Below are positions 14,984-21,386 of a stretch of DNA of 21,386 nt, one piece after another. Source of the stretch: Candidatus Delongbacteria bacterium (GTDB lineage: Bacteria; JAGOEH01); the NCBI GenBank assembly GCA_017997825.1, contig JAGOEH010000039.1, forward strand, positions 1-21,386, in the 5' to 3' direction. The notes below the pieces were generated by a model, which saw only the letters and a list, made by a program, of their open reading frames with translations, made no database searches and was not told where the DNA came from. Each line of letters begins with the position of its first letter. Within the stretch, counting starts at the first letter, position 1. The position numbers and the translations under genes were made by a program.

Positions 14984-16333
14984 ATGGATTTTTATCGATT
15001 GATCAGTCTGGCTGGTATTCCATTTCTTTTAGGGATTGCTTATCTGTTATCCAATAATCGAAAGCGTATTCGCTATCGGACGGTTGGATTCGGTTTGTCG
15101 CTACAGCTTGTTTTCGCATTAATCATACTGAAAACGGCTCCCGGACGGATTATATTTGAATTAGCCAGTGATTTTGTCAATCAAATCCTTCGTTTCACCG
15201 ATGCCGGAGCAGCCATGGTATTCGGCAATCTCTATCTGGGAACCGATGGGATTGTCAGCAGCCTCAAATCAATGCCGAGTATGCGATCCATCGATCCATC
15301 CATGGGGACCATCCAGGTGATCAACTCGTCCGGAGGCCAGTTTGTTGAGCTTGGAACGGTGTTTGCGTTTCATGTTTTGCCGACCATTATTTTCTTTTCA
15401 TCCCTGATCAGCATTCTTTACCATTTGGGGGTGATGCAGCGGATTGTGGAGCTTTTGGCCCGGGTTATGACGCGAACCATGGGGACCAGCGGCGCCGAAT
15501 CGTTATCCAATGCCTCCAATATATTTGTAGGGCAGACGGAAGCTCCTTTGGTGATCCGGCCTTTTGTCAAAGATGCTACGGTATCTGAACTGATGGCTAT
15601 TATGGTGGGCGGATTTGCCACGATTGCCGGCGGTGTGATGGCGGCTTATGTGCGTTTTGGAGTGAATGCCGGCCATCTGATGGCAGCCAGTGTCATGTCG
15701 GCTCCAGCCGCTTTGATGATTGCCAAGATCCTCTATCCTGAAACCGAGCACCCTAAAACCGATGCCCATACCAAATTGTCACGCGAAAAAGCTACCTCTA
15801 ATGTGATCGATGCGGCGGCTCTCGGCGCCCGTGACGGTCTTTTTCTGGCACTGAATGTAGCCGGTATGCTGATCGCCTTTATCGCTCTGGTTGCCATGCT
15901 GAATTTTATTCTCGGAAAAACCGATGAGCTGCTTAATTTGTTCACCTTTTATCAGTTTGACTTTCAGTTCGATCTCAGTCTATCCACGGTGTTTACCCTG
16001 GTGTTTACTCCCTTTGCGTTTTTTATGGGCGTTCCCTTTCAGGATATCCCCTCGATGGCCAATCTGTTGGGAACTAAAATCGCGATCAATGAATTCGTGG
16101 CTTATGTCGATTTAGCCAAGGTCAAGGATATGATCACCCCCAGAACCTTCACCATCGCTACCTATGCGCTGTGCGGATTCGCCAATTTCAGCTCGATTGC
16201 CATCCAAATCGGAGGGATCAGCTCTTTGGCTCCCGAACGACGCAGCGATCTGGCTTCCATCGGGTTGAAAGCCATGTTCGGCGGGGCCATCGCTTCCTGG
16301 ATTACCGCCTGCATTGCCGGAGTTCTGATCTGA
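14984..16333 (+). CDS. Concentrative nucleoside transporter (CNT/NupC family)
   Basis: This is a 449-residue inner-membrane protein of the CNT family, which imports nucleosides with H+ or Na+. Family marks are QLVFALIILKTAPGR near the N-terminus, MVFGNLYLG (78-86), ESLSNASNIFVGQTEAPLVIRPF (GQTEAPL at 183-189, which contributes to nucleoside binding), ELMAIMVGGFATIAGGVMAAYV, and the C-terminal ALCGFANFSSIAIQIGGI. It is somewhat longer than E. coli NupC (about 400 residues) because of an insert of about 25-30 residues after residue 90 and a cytoplasmic loop near 250. AAGGAT lies a few bases before the start. With purD in the same window it may serve purine supply, but there is no direct link. 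Confidence 0.95.
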   Translation: MDFYRLISLAGIPFLLGIAYLLSNNRKRIRYRTVGFGLSLQLVFALIILKTAPGRIIFELASDFVNQILRFTDAGAAMVFGNLYLGTDGIVSSLKSMPSMRSIDPSMGTIQVINSSGGQFVELGTVFAFHVLPTIIFFSSLISILYHLGVMQRIVELLARVMTRTMGTSGAESLSNASNIFVGQTEAPLVIRPFVKDATVSELMAIMVGGFATIAGGVMAAYVRFGVNAGHLMAASVMSAPAALMIAKILYPETEHPKTDAHTKLSREKATSNVIDAAALGARDGLFLALNVAGMLIAFIALVAMLNFILGKTDELLNLFTFYQFDFQFDLSLSTVFTLVFTPFAFFMGVPFQDIPSMANLLGTKIAINEFVAYVDLAKVKDMITPRTFTIATYALCGFANFSSIAIQIGGISSLAPERRSDLASIGLKAMFGGAIASWITACIAGVLI

Positions 16334-16506
16334 ATTGATGAACACCATAACCGGTTAAGCAGAACCATGGATAAAAAAAATATCAATCTGCTTTGCCAAA
16401 ACTGTCTAAAATCCTGCAAACAAACACTCCAGGTCAAAATTATAACCTGTCCGAACTTTGTTCGGCTTTCCTATACGGCTTCCCGCAAAAGAAAAGGCAG
16501 ACCCGA

Positions 16507-17283
16507 ATGCGTCCAATTAAACCTTTTTCCCTTTCTCGGAGAACACGATACCTGATCCTTTATACCCTTTTGATTTGGCTGACGGGATGGGGAATACTGG
16601 TGACAGCGAATAACCGGATAGAAGGAGATGAAATGGAATTCATTATTAATGCCCCTTTACACACTGACATGCTCCCCCTGAAAGAAATGGCCGCCGATCA
16701 ATTCTGGGAAGACTGTCAAGGTGTAGCTCTGAATATGTATGACGGCAGCCTGCCTCCCGATCACTGGAAAACCAGTGTCCAGTCCTTCTGGAGCCGGGAT
16801 GCGATCTATATTCGATTCAAAGGGTGCTATGATCAGTTGAGAATCGCACCGGCCGAAATTCAGCCGGACTCTCTGACCGGAAAAACCCACCAACTTTGGG
16901 ATTTATCGGATGTGTATGAGGTTTTTACAGGTCCGGAGGCTAAAAAAAGCGGGATCTATAAGGAATTTCAGGTGTCTCCCGATTCCCGCCGGGTGGATAT
17001 CGCTCTGGATGCATCAAGTGAAGAACGCCGTAGCGATTTTAACTGGATTTCAGGTATGGAAGCCATCTCCCAGGTCGATCCACAGCAGCAGATCTGGATC
17101 GGGCTTTTCAGAATTCCGTTTTCAGCTTTCAATCGAACACCGGACCCGGATCTGATCTGGAATATCAATTTTTATCGGATCGGCGGTGAACCCGATCAAC
17201 AGTTTTTTATGGCTTGGGCCCCTGTGCATCAGATTGCTTTCCATCAGCCCCATAAATTCGGCCGGATTCATTTTATCCATTGA
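16507..17283 (+). CDS. CBM9-like carbohydrate-binding domain protein
   Basis: This is a 258-residue protein if started at ATG 16507. A basic N-terminus and a hydrophobic segment (YLILYTLLIWLTGWGILVT) would act as a signal peptide or anchor. The remainder resembles the family-9-like carbohydrate-binding beta-sandwich seen in exported or surface proteins: FWEDCQGVALNMYDG, SFWSRDAIYIRFKGCYDQL, LWDLSDVYEVFTGPE, YKEFQVSPDSRRVDIAL, and WIGLFRIPFSAFNRTPDPDLIWNINFYRIGG. A second start at ATG 16633 has a better ribosome site (AGGAG 5 bases upstream) and would give a 216-residue product without the export segment. I prefer the exported form because relatives are exported. The frame is open upstream to 16393 without support. 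The ligand is unknown. Confidence 0.75.
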   Translation: MRPIKPFSLSRRTRYLILYTLLIWLTGWGILVTANNRIEGDEMEFIINAPLHTDMLPLKEMAADQFWEDCQGVALNMYDGSLPPDHWKTSVQSFWSRDAIYIRFKGCYDQLRIAPAEIQPDSLTGKTHQLWDLSDVYEVFTGPEAKKSGIYKEFQVSPDSRRVDIALDASSEERRSDFNWISGMEAISQVDPQQQIWIGLFRIPFSAFNRTPDPDLIWNINFYRIGGEPDQQFFMAWAPVHQIAFHQPHKFGRIHFIH

Positions 17284-17356
17284 AAATTGTATTGGACATT
17301 AACGTTTACCCCTGCGCAGGCAGTGTATGGATTGATCTAAAACCAAGGAGGAACCT

Positions 17357-18046
17357 ATGAAACGGTTTGTTAAAACGCTGATTGGATGTTTGATGATTCT
17401 GGGATTGATTATGATGATGGAATGCGGCAAAGGCGGAGACAGCAAGTCCGGTGACAACACTCAAAACGCTGACAATACGTCAGATCAGACTGTTGAATCC
17501 GATGAGGCCTCTTCGGAAGAATCGGTCGATAATCCTGAAGATCTGGCTGAGGCCATGAAAAAAATGGGTGAAGCCCTCAAAGGAGACGGAAAGGGTGTCG
17601 AGCCGGTTGATTTTCGCCAGTTAAAGGCACTGCTGCCCGATAAGATCGCTGGATTGAACCGTGGTGATGCCTCCGGTGAAAAAGTAGCCGCTTTCGGTAT
17701 CAATGTATCCAATGCGGAAGGGAGCTACAGCTCCGAAGATGGCAACAGCAGTTTGACCATCAAGATAACCGATATGGGAAGCCTGAAGGGGATTACTGCA
17801 CTAGCCGGACAGGCCTGGCTGGTCAGTGAGATTGACCGTGAGACTGACTCCGGTTACGAAAAATCAACCACAATCAATGGCCATAAGGCGTTTGAAGAAT
17901 ACAACAATGACTCCAAAAGCGGCCAGATTTCGATTATGATTGCCGAGCGTTTCATTATCGAAATCAATGGCGATAACGTCGAAATGAATGCCATCAAATC
18001 CGCCGCTTCCGCTTTGGACTTGAATAAACTAGCCTCATTAAAATAA
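17357..18046 (+). CDS. Hypothetical acidic exported protein, probable lipoprotein
   Basis: This is a 229-residue protein of unknown function. A hydrophobic N-terminus (TLIGCLMILGLIMMMEC) ends in Cys23 followed by GKGG, which looks like a lipoprotein, but the residue before the Cys is Glu, unusual for a lipobox. Residues of about 24-75 form an acidic Ser/Asp/Glu/Asn-rich linker. The C-terminal domain (about 85-229) starts PVDFRQLKALLPDKIAGL, continues GINVSNAEGSYSSEDG and SLTIKITDMGSLKGITALAGQAWL, and ends with a strand ERFIIEINGDNVEMNAIKSAASAL. It may bind something at the cell surface. AAGGAGG, 6 bases before the ATG, clearly marks the start. Confidence 0.8.
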   Translation: MKRFVKTLIGCLMILGLIMMMECGKGGDSKSGDNTQNADNTSDQTVESDEASSEESVDNPEDLAEAMKKMGEALKGDGKGVEPVDFRQLKALLPDKIAGLNRGDASGEKVAAFGINVSNAEGSYSSEDGNSSLTIKITDMGSLKGITALAGQAWLVSEIDRETDSGYEKSTTINGHKAFEEYNNDSKSGQISIMIAERFIIEINGDNVEMNAIKSAASALDLNKLASLK

Positions 18047-18059
18047 CGACAAACCGTCC

Positions 18060-18091
18060 GGGAAAGCCATACCATTCAGAATGGCTTTCCC
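18060..18091. terminator. Hairpin between convergent genes, possible bidirectional terminator
   Basis: GGGAAAGCCAT (18060-18070) pairs perfectly with ATGGCTTTCCC (18081-18091) across a 10-nt loop. It lies between the ends of the acidic protein gene (18046) and the convergent peroxiredoxin gene (18110). Neither strand has a T-run after the stem, so it may end transcripts weakly or protect 3' ends. Confidence 0.5.
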
Positions 18092-18109
18092 ACGACGATT
18101 CATCAGGCT

Positions 18110-18595
18110 TTATTCCGGATTGTTTACCAAATAGTCCAGGATTATCCGGGCATGGTTTTCAGCCTTCACCTTCCTGAATATCGTCTCGATTCTTCCATCT
18201 TGACCGATAATAAAGGTTTGGCGAAGCATTCCCATTGTCTTTCGGCCATACATATTCTTTTCACCCCATGCCCCATAGCGTTCCGCGACCTCGTGGCCGT
18301 GATCGGACAACAAGGGGAAATTCAAACCATGCTTGGCAGTGAACTTGTGATGCGATTCTTCCGTATCGGGACTGACTCCCACTACCACCGCACCGGTCTG
18401 TTCAATTTCCTTCCAATAATCACGGAATGAACAGGCTTCCAGGGTACATCCCGGAGTATCATCCTTGGGATAGAAATAGAGCACCACTCGTTTCTTGTTG
18501 AAAAAATCAGCGAGACTATAGTGTTTCCCCTCTCCCGATACTAAATTGAAATCGGGAGCAATGTCCCCTGTCTGTAATGGGATAGGTTTCTCCAT
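18110..18595 (-). CDS. bcp: Thioredoxin-dependent peroxiredoxin, Bcp type
   Basis: This is a 161-residue Bcp/PrxQ peroxiredoxin that reduces hydrogen peroxide and organic hydroperoxides in the cytoplasm using thioredoxin. The active-site segment is YPKDDTPGCTLEACSFRD: the peroxidatic Cys50 follows Pro-Gly and the resolving Cys55 is five residues later, the atypical 2-Cys layout of PrxQ. VVVGVSPDTEESHHKFTAKHGLNFPLLSD and GRKTMGMLRQTFIIGQDG also match the family. ATG 18595 was chosen because AAAGGA precedes it and homologues start here; a TTG at 18646 would add 17 poorly conserved residues. Its own promoter is at 18697-18724, leaving a GC-rich leader with two small hairpins. Confidence 0.95.
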   Translation of the reverse strand: MEKPIPLQTGDIAPDFNLVSGEGKHYSLADFFNKKRVVLYFYPKDDTPGCTLEACSFRDYWKEIEQTGAVVVGVSPDTEESHHKFTAKHGLNFPLLSDHGHEVAERYGAWGEKNMYGRKTMGMLRQTFIIGQDGRIETIFRKVKAENHARIILDYLVNNPE

Positions 18596-18609
18596 TTTGA
18601 TTCCTTTCT

Positions 18610-18650
18610 CCGGGCGGAACCTCCCGGTGCGCATCCCGGCGAGCAACCGG
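18610..18650 (-). promoter_or_regulatory. GC-rich leader with two hairpins upstream of bcp
   Basis: In the predicted bcp 5' leader, CCGG pairs with CCGG around a 7-nt loop (18636-18650), and CCGGG pairs with CCCGG around an 8-nt loop (18610-18627). The second stem ends only a few bases before the AAAGGA ribosome site. It could tune translation, but no known riboswitch is recognised. The wider gap 18596-18898 otherwise holds only the two divergent promoters and their leaders. Confidence 0.35.
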
Positions 18651-18696
18651 ATAATCCGTGTAGGCGGTCGAATCCTCCATCCACGTTTTCTGTTTC

Positions 18697-18724
18697 AATA
18701 TAACCTTTTTTAAATTCTTGTCAA
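18697..18724 (-). promoter_or_regulatory. Promoter for bcp
   Basis: On the minus strand TTGACA (18719-18724) and TATATT (18697-18702) are 16 bp apart. Transcription would start near 18690, giving a leader of about 95 nt. Its -35 lies 17 bases from the -35 of the divergent phosphoesterase promoter. Confidence 0.75.
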
Positions 18725-18741
18725 TCCCGATCAGTTTAATC

Positions 18742-18769
18742 TTGTTTTTTACGATTTATCCCCTATATT
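18742..18769 (+). promoter_or_regulatory. Candidate promoter for the metallophosphoesterase gene
   Basis: TTGTTT (18742-18747) and TATATT (18764-18769) are separated by 16 bp. The -35 is only a partial match. The leader to ATG 18899 would be about 120 nt. Confidence 0.5.
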
Positions 18770-18898
18770 AACCTGCGTTTATACACTGACCATAGGATTT
18801 GGGTGAGATGGCTCTTTCATCTGGGATAAGGGTAGGGGATATCGAACCCGTTGTGAAAGGTGATCAGGATCATTATGGTACGGAAAGGAGTATCGGTT

Positions 18899-21130
18899 AT
18901 GAGAATTTTATATTGGTCGGCTATCATTATGATGGCTGTTTGGACTTCGGTTTTCGGATGGTACAATATTGAGCGGTATATCAGTCAGGATCTCTATTCT
19001 CATCCGATCGAAGGAACCGTTTATGAAGATCGGAATGGAAATGGCCTCAGGGATGAGGGGGAAATGGGGGTCGAGGGCGTCGGTGTTTCCGACGGGCGTG
19101 AGGTGGTCGTGACGGATAAACTGGGGCGTTATTCTCTGTCCAATACCCAGCAGGATGCTAATGTTGTTTTTATCACTGTTCCATCTCACTATCGAAAAGA
19201 TGGAAATTTCTATTATCTTCTATACAGCAAGGATTCAAAACGCGAATTCAATTTCGGCATCTGTCCGTCGGAGGAAAGCAGGGATTTTTCATTTATTCAG
19301 ATTACCGATGGTCATATGTTTCATGCCGACCGCATCCCGGATTTTATCCTGAACGTCCAGGCTATGGAAACCGAGTTCCCCCAAACCCGGTTGGTAATCA
19401 ATACCGGGGATATCGGTACCGACAACCGGATCGAAACGCTGATCCGTTATAAAGGCGCGATCACCGGAAAATCGATGATCTGGAAGAATGTGATGGGAAA
19501 TCATGACGAGATTTATCAGGATGATTACACGCAGAGTTTTCGGTATGCCTTGGGGCCCGATTACTATTCCTTTGATTATGCAGGCCGGCATTTTATTCTG
19601 TTGAACAGCATGCATTTGGATGATCATAAAATGAATACCGACTGGTTTATCAATGATATGGAAAAACTGGGACGAAACAAACCAACCCTGATTTTTATGC
19701 ATTTCCATCCCAAACCGTCTCATTTTGCCCTATGGAAAACATATCCTTCCATTCAGGGAGTCTTTTCAGGGCACTGGCACGGTATAAAAAACCTGGAGAT
19801 CGACGGGATCAGGAGTTATAATACCAGTCCCTATCGTTTCGGCGGTACCGATTATACCCCGGCCGGATTCCGCCGTGGAGTGATCCGGAATGATTCGTTG
19901 ACCGTAACCTATCATTTTTTCCGGAATCCGGAGTGGAAGGAATCGACAGTAGCTTTATATCCTGACGATTGTAGACATTCCATTACCCATGAACAGGCGG
20001 AGGCTATGGGAAACTGGACGACCTTCATGGGGAATGAGAGCCGTCAGGGGCGGTGTAGTGATGCCCTGAAAATCCCGATGAAACAGCTATGGAAGACCCA
20101 ACTGGAGGGTATGACGCATATCGCTTCACCGGTGATCGCCCGGGGAAGGGTCTTCATTACGACCCGGGATTTCGATCGAAGTGATGAAAATTATCTGGTC
20201 GCATTAACGCTGGCGGATGGTCAGGTGATCTGGAAAAAGAAGCTGGTTTCTCCGGTAACCTTATGCCCGGCCGTGGCAGGCGATCTGTTGGTGATGCAGG
20301 ATCAATGCGGCCGGGTCCTGGCGGTCGATTTTCAGGGGAATACTCGATGGGAGTATGAGGATAATGCGGCATTGCCGATTGGACATTGGATCAAGGGTGT
20401 TCCCATCGTTTCGAACGATACCGTTTGGGTCGGCAATCTGCCCGAAATGGCTGCATTACAGCTTCAGACCGGTCAGGTAATCTGGAAAAAGACCTTCGGG
20501 GATTACGGGATATTCTCAAATGCAATCCTTAGTGCGAATGATCGGATGCTGATTACCGGTTCCATCTGGTCCAAATACAGTATTCTGGCCGTCAATAAAC
20601 AGAATGGAGAGATTATTCGGGATCTCAAATCGGCCGGGATTTCAAATGCGGCGATTTGGGCGGGCAACCAGTTGTGGGCATTAGATTTTCAGGGCATTCT
20701 GAGTGGTTGGGATGTAAAAAATTGGCAAAAAACAACCGATTACAAGATGGAGCGAAGTCCGTGGAGTGTCATTACCCCGGCTTCCGATGGTAAGTATGTT
20801 TACATGGTGACGGGTGGAGGCCGGGTGGTCTGCTACAATAGTGACAAGCATCAAGAGGAATGGAACTATGAATTGGGAGCCGGGCGGTATCGGTTTATTC
20901 CTTATCATGATGACAGCAAAGCATTTAGCGGATCTCCGCTCTATAATGCCCGATATCTCTGGGTGGGCGCATCGGATGGAATTATGCATGTTCTGGATCG
21001 ACGTAGCGGTCAACCGGTGCAGAAAATCAATCTGGGATCACCGATTACAGGCACCCCGGCCGTTGTTGGGCCGATCATGGTGGTTTCGACATGGGACGGC
21101 CGGATTCAGGCGCTAACGGCAGAAAAATAG
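18899..21130 (+). CDS. Exported calcineurin-like metallophosphoesterase with C-terminal PQQ-type beta-propeller
   Basis: This is a 743-residue protein with three parts behind a signal peptide or anchor (ILYWSAIIMMAVWTSVFG). Residues 38-100 form an SdrD-B-like domain with the Ca-binding style loop YEDRNGNGLRDEGE (42-55) and GRYSL. Residues of about 128-315 are a calcineurin-like phosphoesterase with the metal motifs in order: TDGH (136-139), TGD (169-171), GNHDE (200-204), FMHFH (266-270) and GHWH (291-294). Residues of about 385-743 contain repeated PQQ-like blades such as GQVIWKKKL, GNTRWEYED and GQVIWKKTFG, most likely a beta-propeller. The active-site set is complete, so it should hydrolyse a phosphoester outside the cytoplasm. 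ATG 18899 has AGGAG 8 bases upstream; GTG 18860 is an unsupported alternative. It ends with TAG. Confidence 0.9.
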   Translation: MRILYWSAIIMMAVWTSVFGWYNIERYISQDLYSHPIEGTVYEDRNGNGLRDEGEMGVEGVGVSDGREVVVTDKLGRYSLSNTQQDANVVFITVPSHYRKDGNFYYLLYSKDSKREFNFGICPSEESRDFSFIQITDGHMFHADRIPDFILNVQAMETEFPQTRLVINTGDIGTDNRIETLIRYKGAITGKSMIWKNVMGNHDEIYQDDYTQSFRYALGPDYYSFDYAGRHFILLNSMHLDDHKMNTDWFINDMEKLGRNKPTLIFMHFHPKPSHFALWKTYPSIQGVFSGHWHGIKNLEIDGIRSYNTSPYRFGGTDYTPAGFRRGVIRNDSLTVTYHFFRNPEWKESTVALYPDDCRHSITHEQAEAMGNWTTFMGNESRQGRCSDALKIPMKQLWKTQLEGMTHIASPVIARGRVFITTRDFDRSDENYLVALTLADGQVIWKKKLVSPVTLCPAVAGDLLVMQDQCGRVLAVDFQGNTRWEYEDNAALPIGHWIKGVPIVSNDTVWVGNLPEMAALQLQTGQVIWKKTFGDYGIFSNAILSANDRMLITGSIWSKYSILAVNKQNGEIIRDLKSAGISNAAIWAGNQLWALDFQGILSGWDVKNWQKTTDYKMERSPWSVITPASDGKYVYMVTGGGRVVCYNSDKHQEEWNYELGAGRYRFIPYHDDSKAFSGSPLYNARYLWVGASDGIMHVLDRRSGQPVQKINLGSPITGTPAVVGPIMVVSTWDGRIQALTAEK

Positions 21131-21133
21131 GAT

Positions 21134-21386
21134 TCAGGCCGGAGCGATCAGTTTCCGGATCTCATATCCGGCTTTGCCTTCCACCGTAAAGGCCATGACA
21201 TCCCCCTGTCGCAGAATGGTATTGCCATGAGGAAGAATGATTTCCGATCCGCGGCGAATCGATGAAATAACGCAGTCTCTCGGCCAGGCGATCTCTTTGA
21301 CGCTTCGGCCGATACAGGGTGAATTCGGGAGTAGTTCCTCCTCGATCACCTCGACTCCTCCGATAATTTCCAATCTGGCCTGTTGG
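21134..21386 (-). CDS. TrkA-C (RCK-C) domain protein, C-terminal part; 5' end outside window
   Basis: The frame is open to the right edge, so only the last 83 residues are visible. They match the TrkA-C/RCK-C ligand-binding domain: GRSVKEIAWPRDCVISSIRRGSEIILPHGNTILRQGDVMAFTVEG, where the IRRG and PHG-T-L--GD pattern is typical. These domains regulate K+ channels, Trk uptake systems, CLC chloride channels and some other transporters, and the missing N-terminal part would decide which. The leading residues QQARLEIIGGVEV suggest a linker to a preceding domain. Its stop lies 3 nt from the stop of the convergent phosphoesterase gene, with no terminator between them. Confidence 0.85.
   Translation of the reverse strand, partial: QQARLEIIGGVEVIEEELLPNSPCIGRSVKEIAWPRDCVISSIRRGSEIILPHGNTILRQGDVMAFTVEGKAGYEIRKLIAPA

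Noticed and set aside
18666-18675. GGTCGAATCC, resembling a tRNA T-arm
   Set aside because: Neither strand gives a 5-bp T-stem, an acceptor stem or an anticodon arm around it; it lies in the leader of bcp.

Overview
This window is about 21.4 kb of fairly dense bacterial chromosome of medium GC content. It looks like a Gram-negative (diderm) organism: there is a BamD-type outer-membrane assembly lipoprotein and several exported or lipobox proteins. Ten candidate promoters have an ordinary sigma-70-like layout (TTGACA or a near match, 16-18 bp, usually TATATT) and not the -7/-33 type of Bacteroidetes. An uncultured FCB-group relative (KSB1/Calditrichota-like) would fit, but that placement is inference. 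I saw no rRNA, tRNA, CRISPR array, insertion sequence or prophage gene.

Layout. 1-3006 (+): the 3' end of a uvrA-type gene, a PhzF-family enzyme, an NTF2-like lipoprotein and an ATP-grasp enzyme. 3082-4797 (+): a cation/proton antiporter fused to a PTS EIIA-type domain, interrupted by one in-frame amber codon with no frameshift. 4961-7996 (+): an exported C45-type Ntn-hydrolase and purD. 8220-10739 (+): two exported His-rich proteins, a fibronectin-III lipoprotein and a DUF4384-type protein with a CxxCH motif and a long Ser/Pro tail, closed by a clear terminator at 10797-10830. 10992-14598 (-): a STAS-domain protein, a BamD-like lipoprotein, a sodium:solute symporter and the Obg GTPase. 14721-18046 (+): an unrecognised 60-aa ORF, a concentrative nucleoside transporter, a CBM9-like protein and an acidic putative lipoprotein. 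18110-18595 (-): a Bcp peroxiredoxin. 18899-21130 (+): a large exported metallophosphoesterase with a C-terminal PQQ-type propeller. 21134-21386 (-): the 3' end of a gene encoding a TrkA-C (RCK-C) domain.

The genes are mostly housekeeping or unconnected. The links I can support are obg with the symporter (10-nt gap), the two His-rich exported proteins (30-nt gap), the NTF2-like lipoprotein with the ATP-grasp gene (16-nt gap), and two back-to-back divergent promoter pairs (obg/small ORF and bcp/phosphoesterase). The most notable points are the amber-interrupted antiporter-EIIA fusion, a probable leaderless obg mRNA, -35 boxes built on the stop codon of the upstream gene, and a recurring TATATT -10 element.
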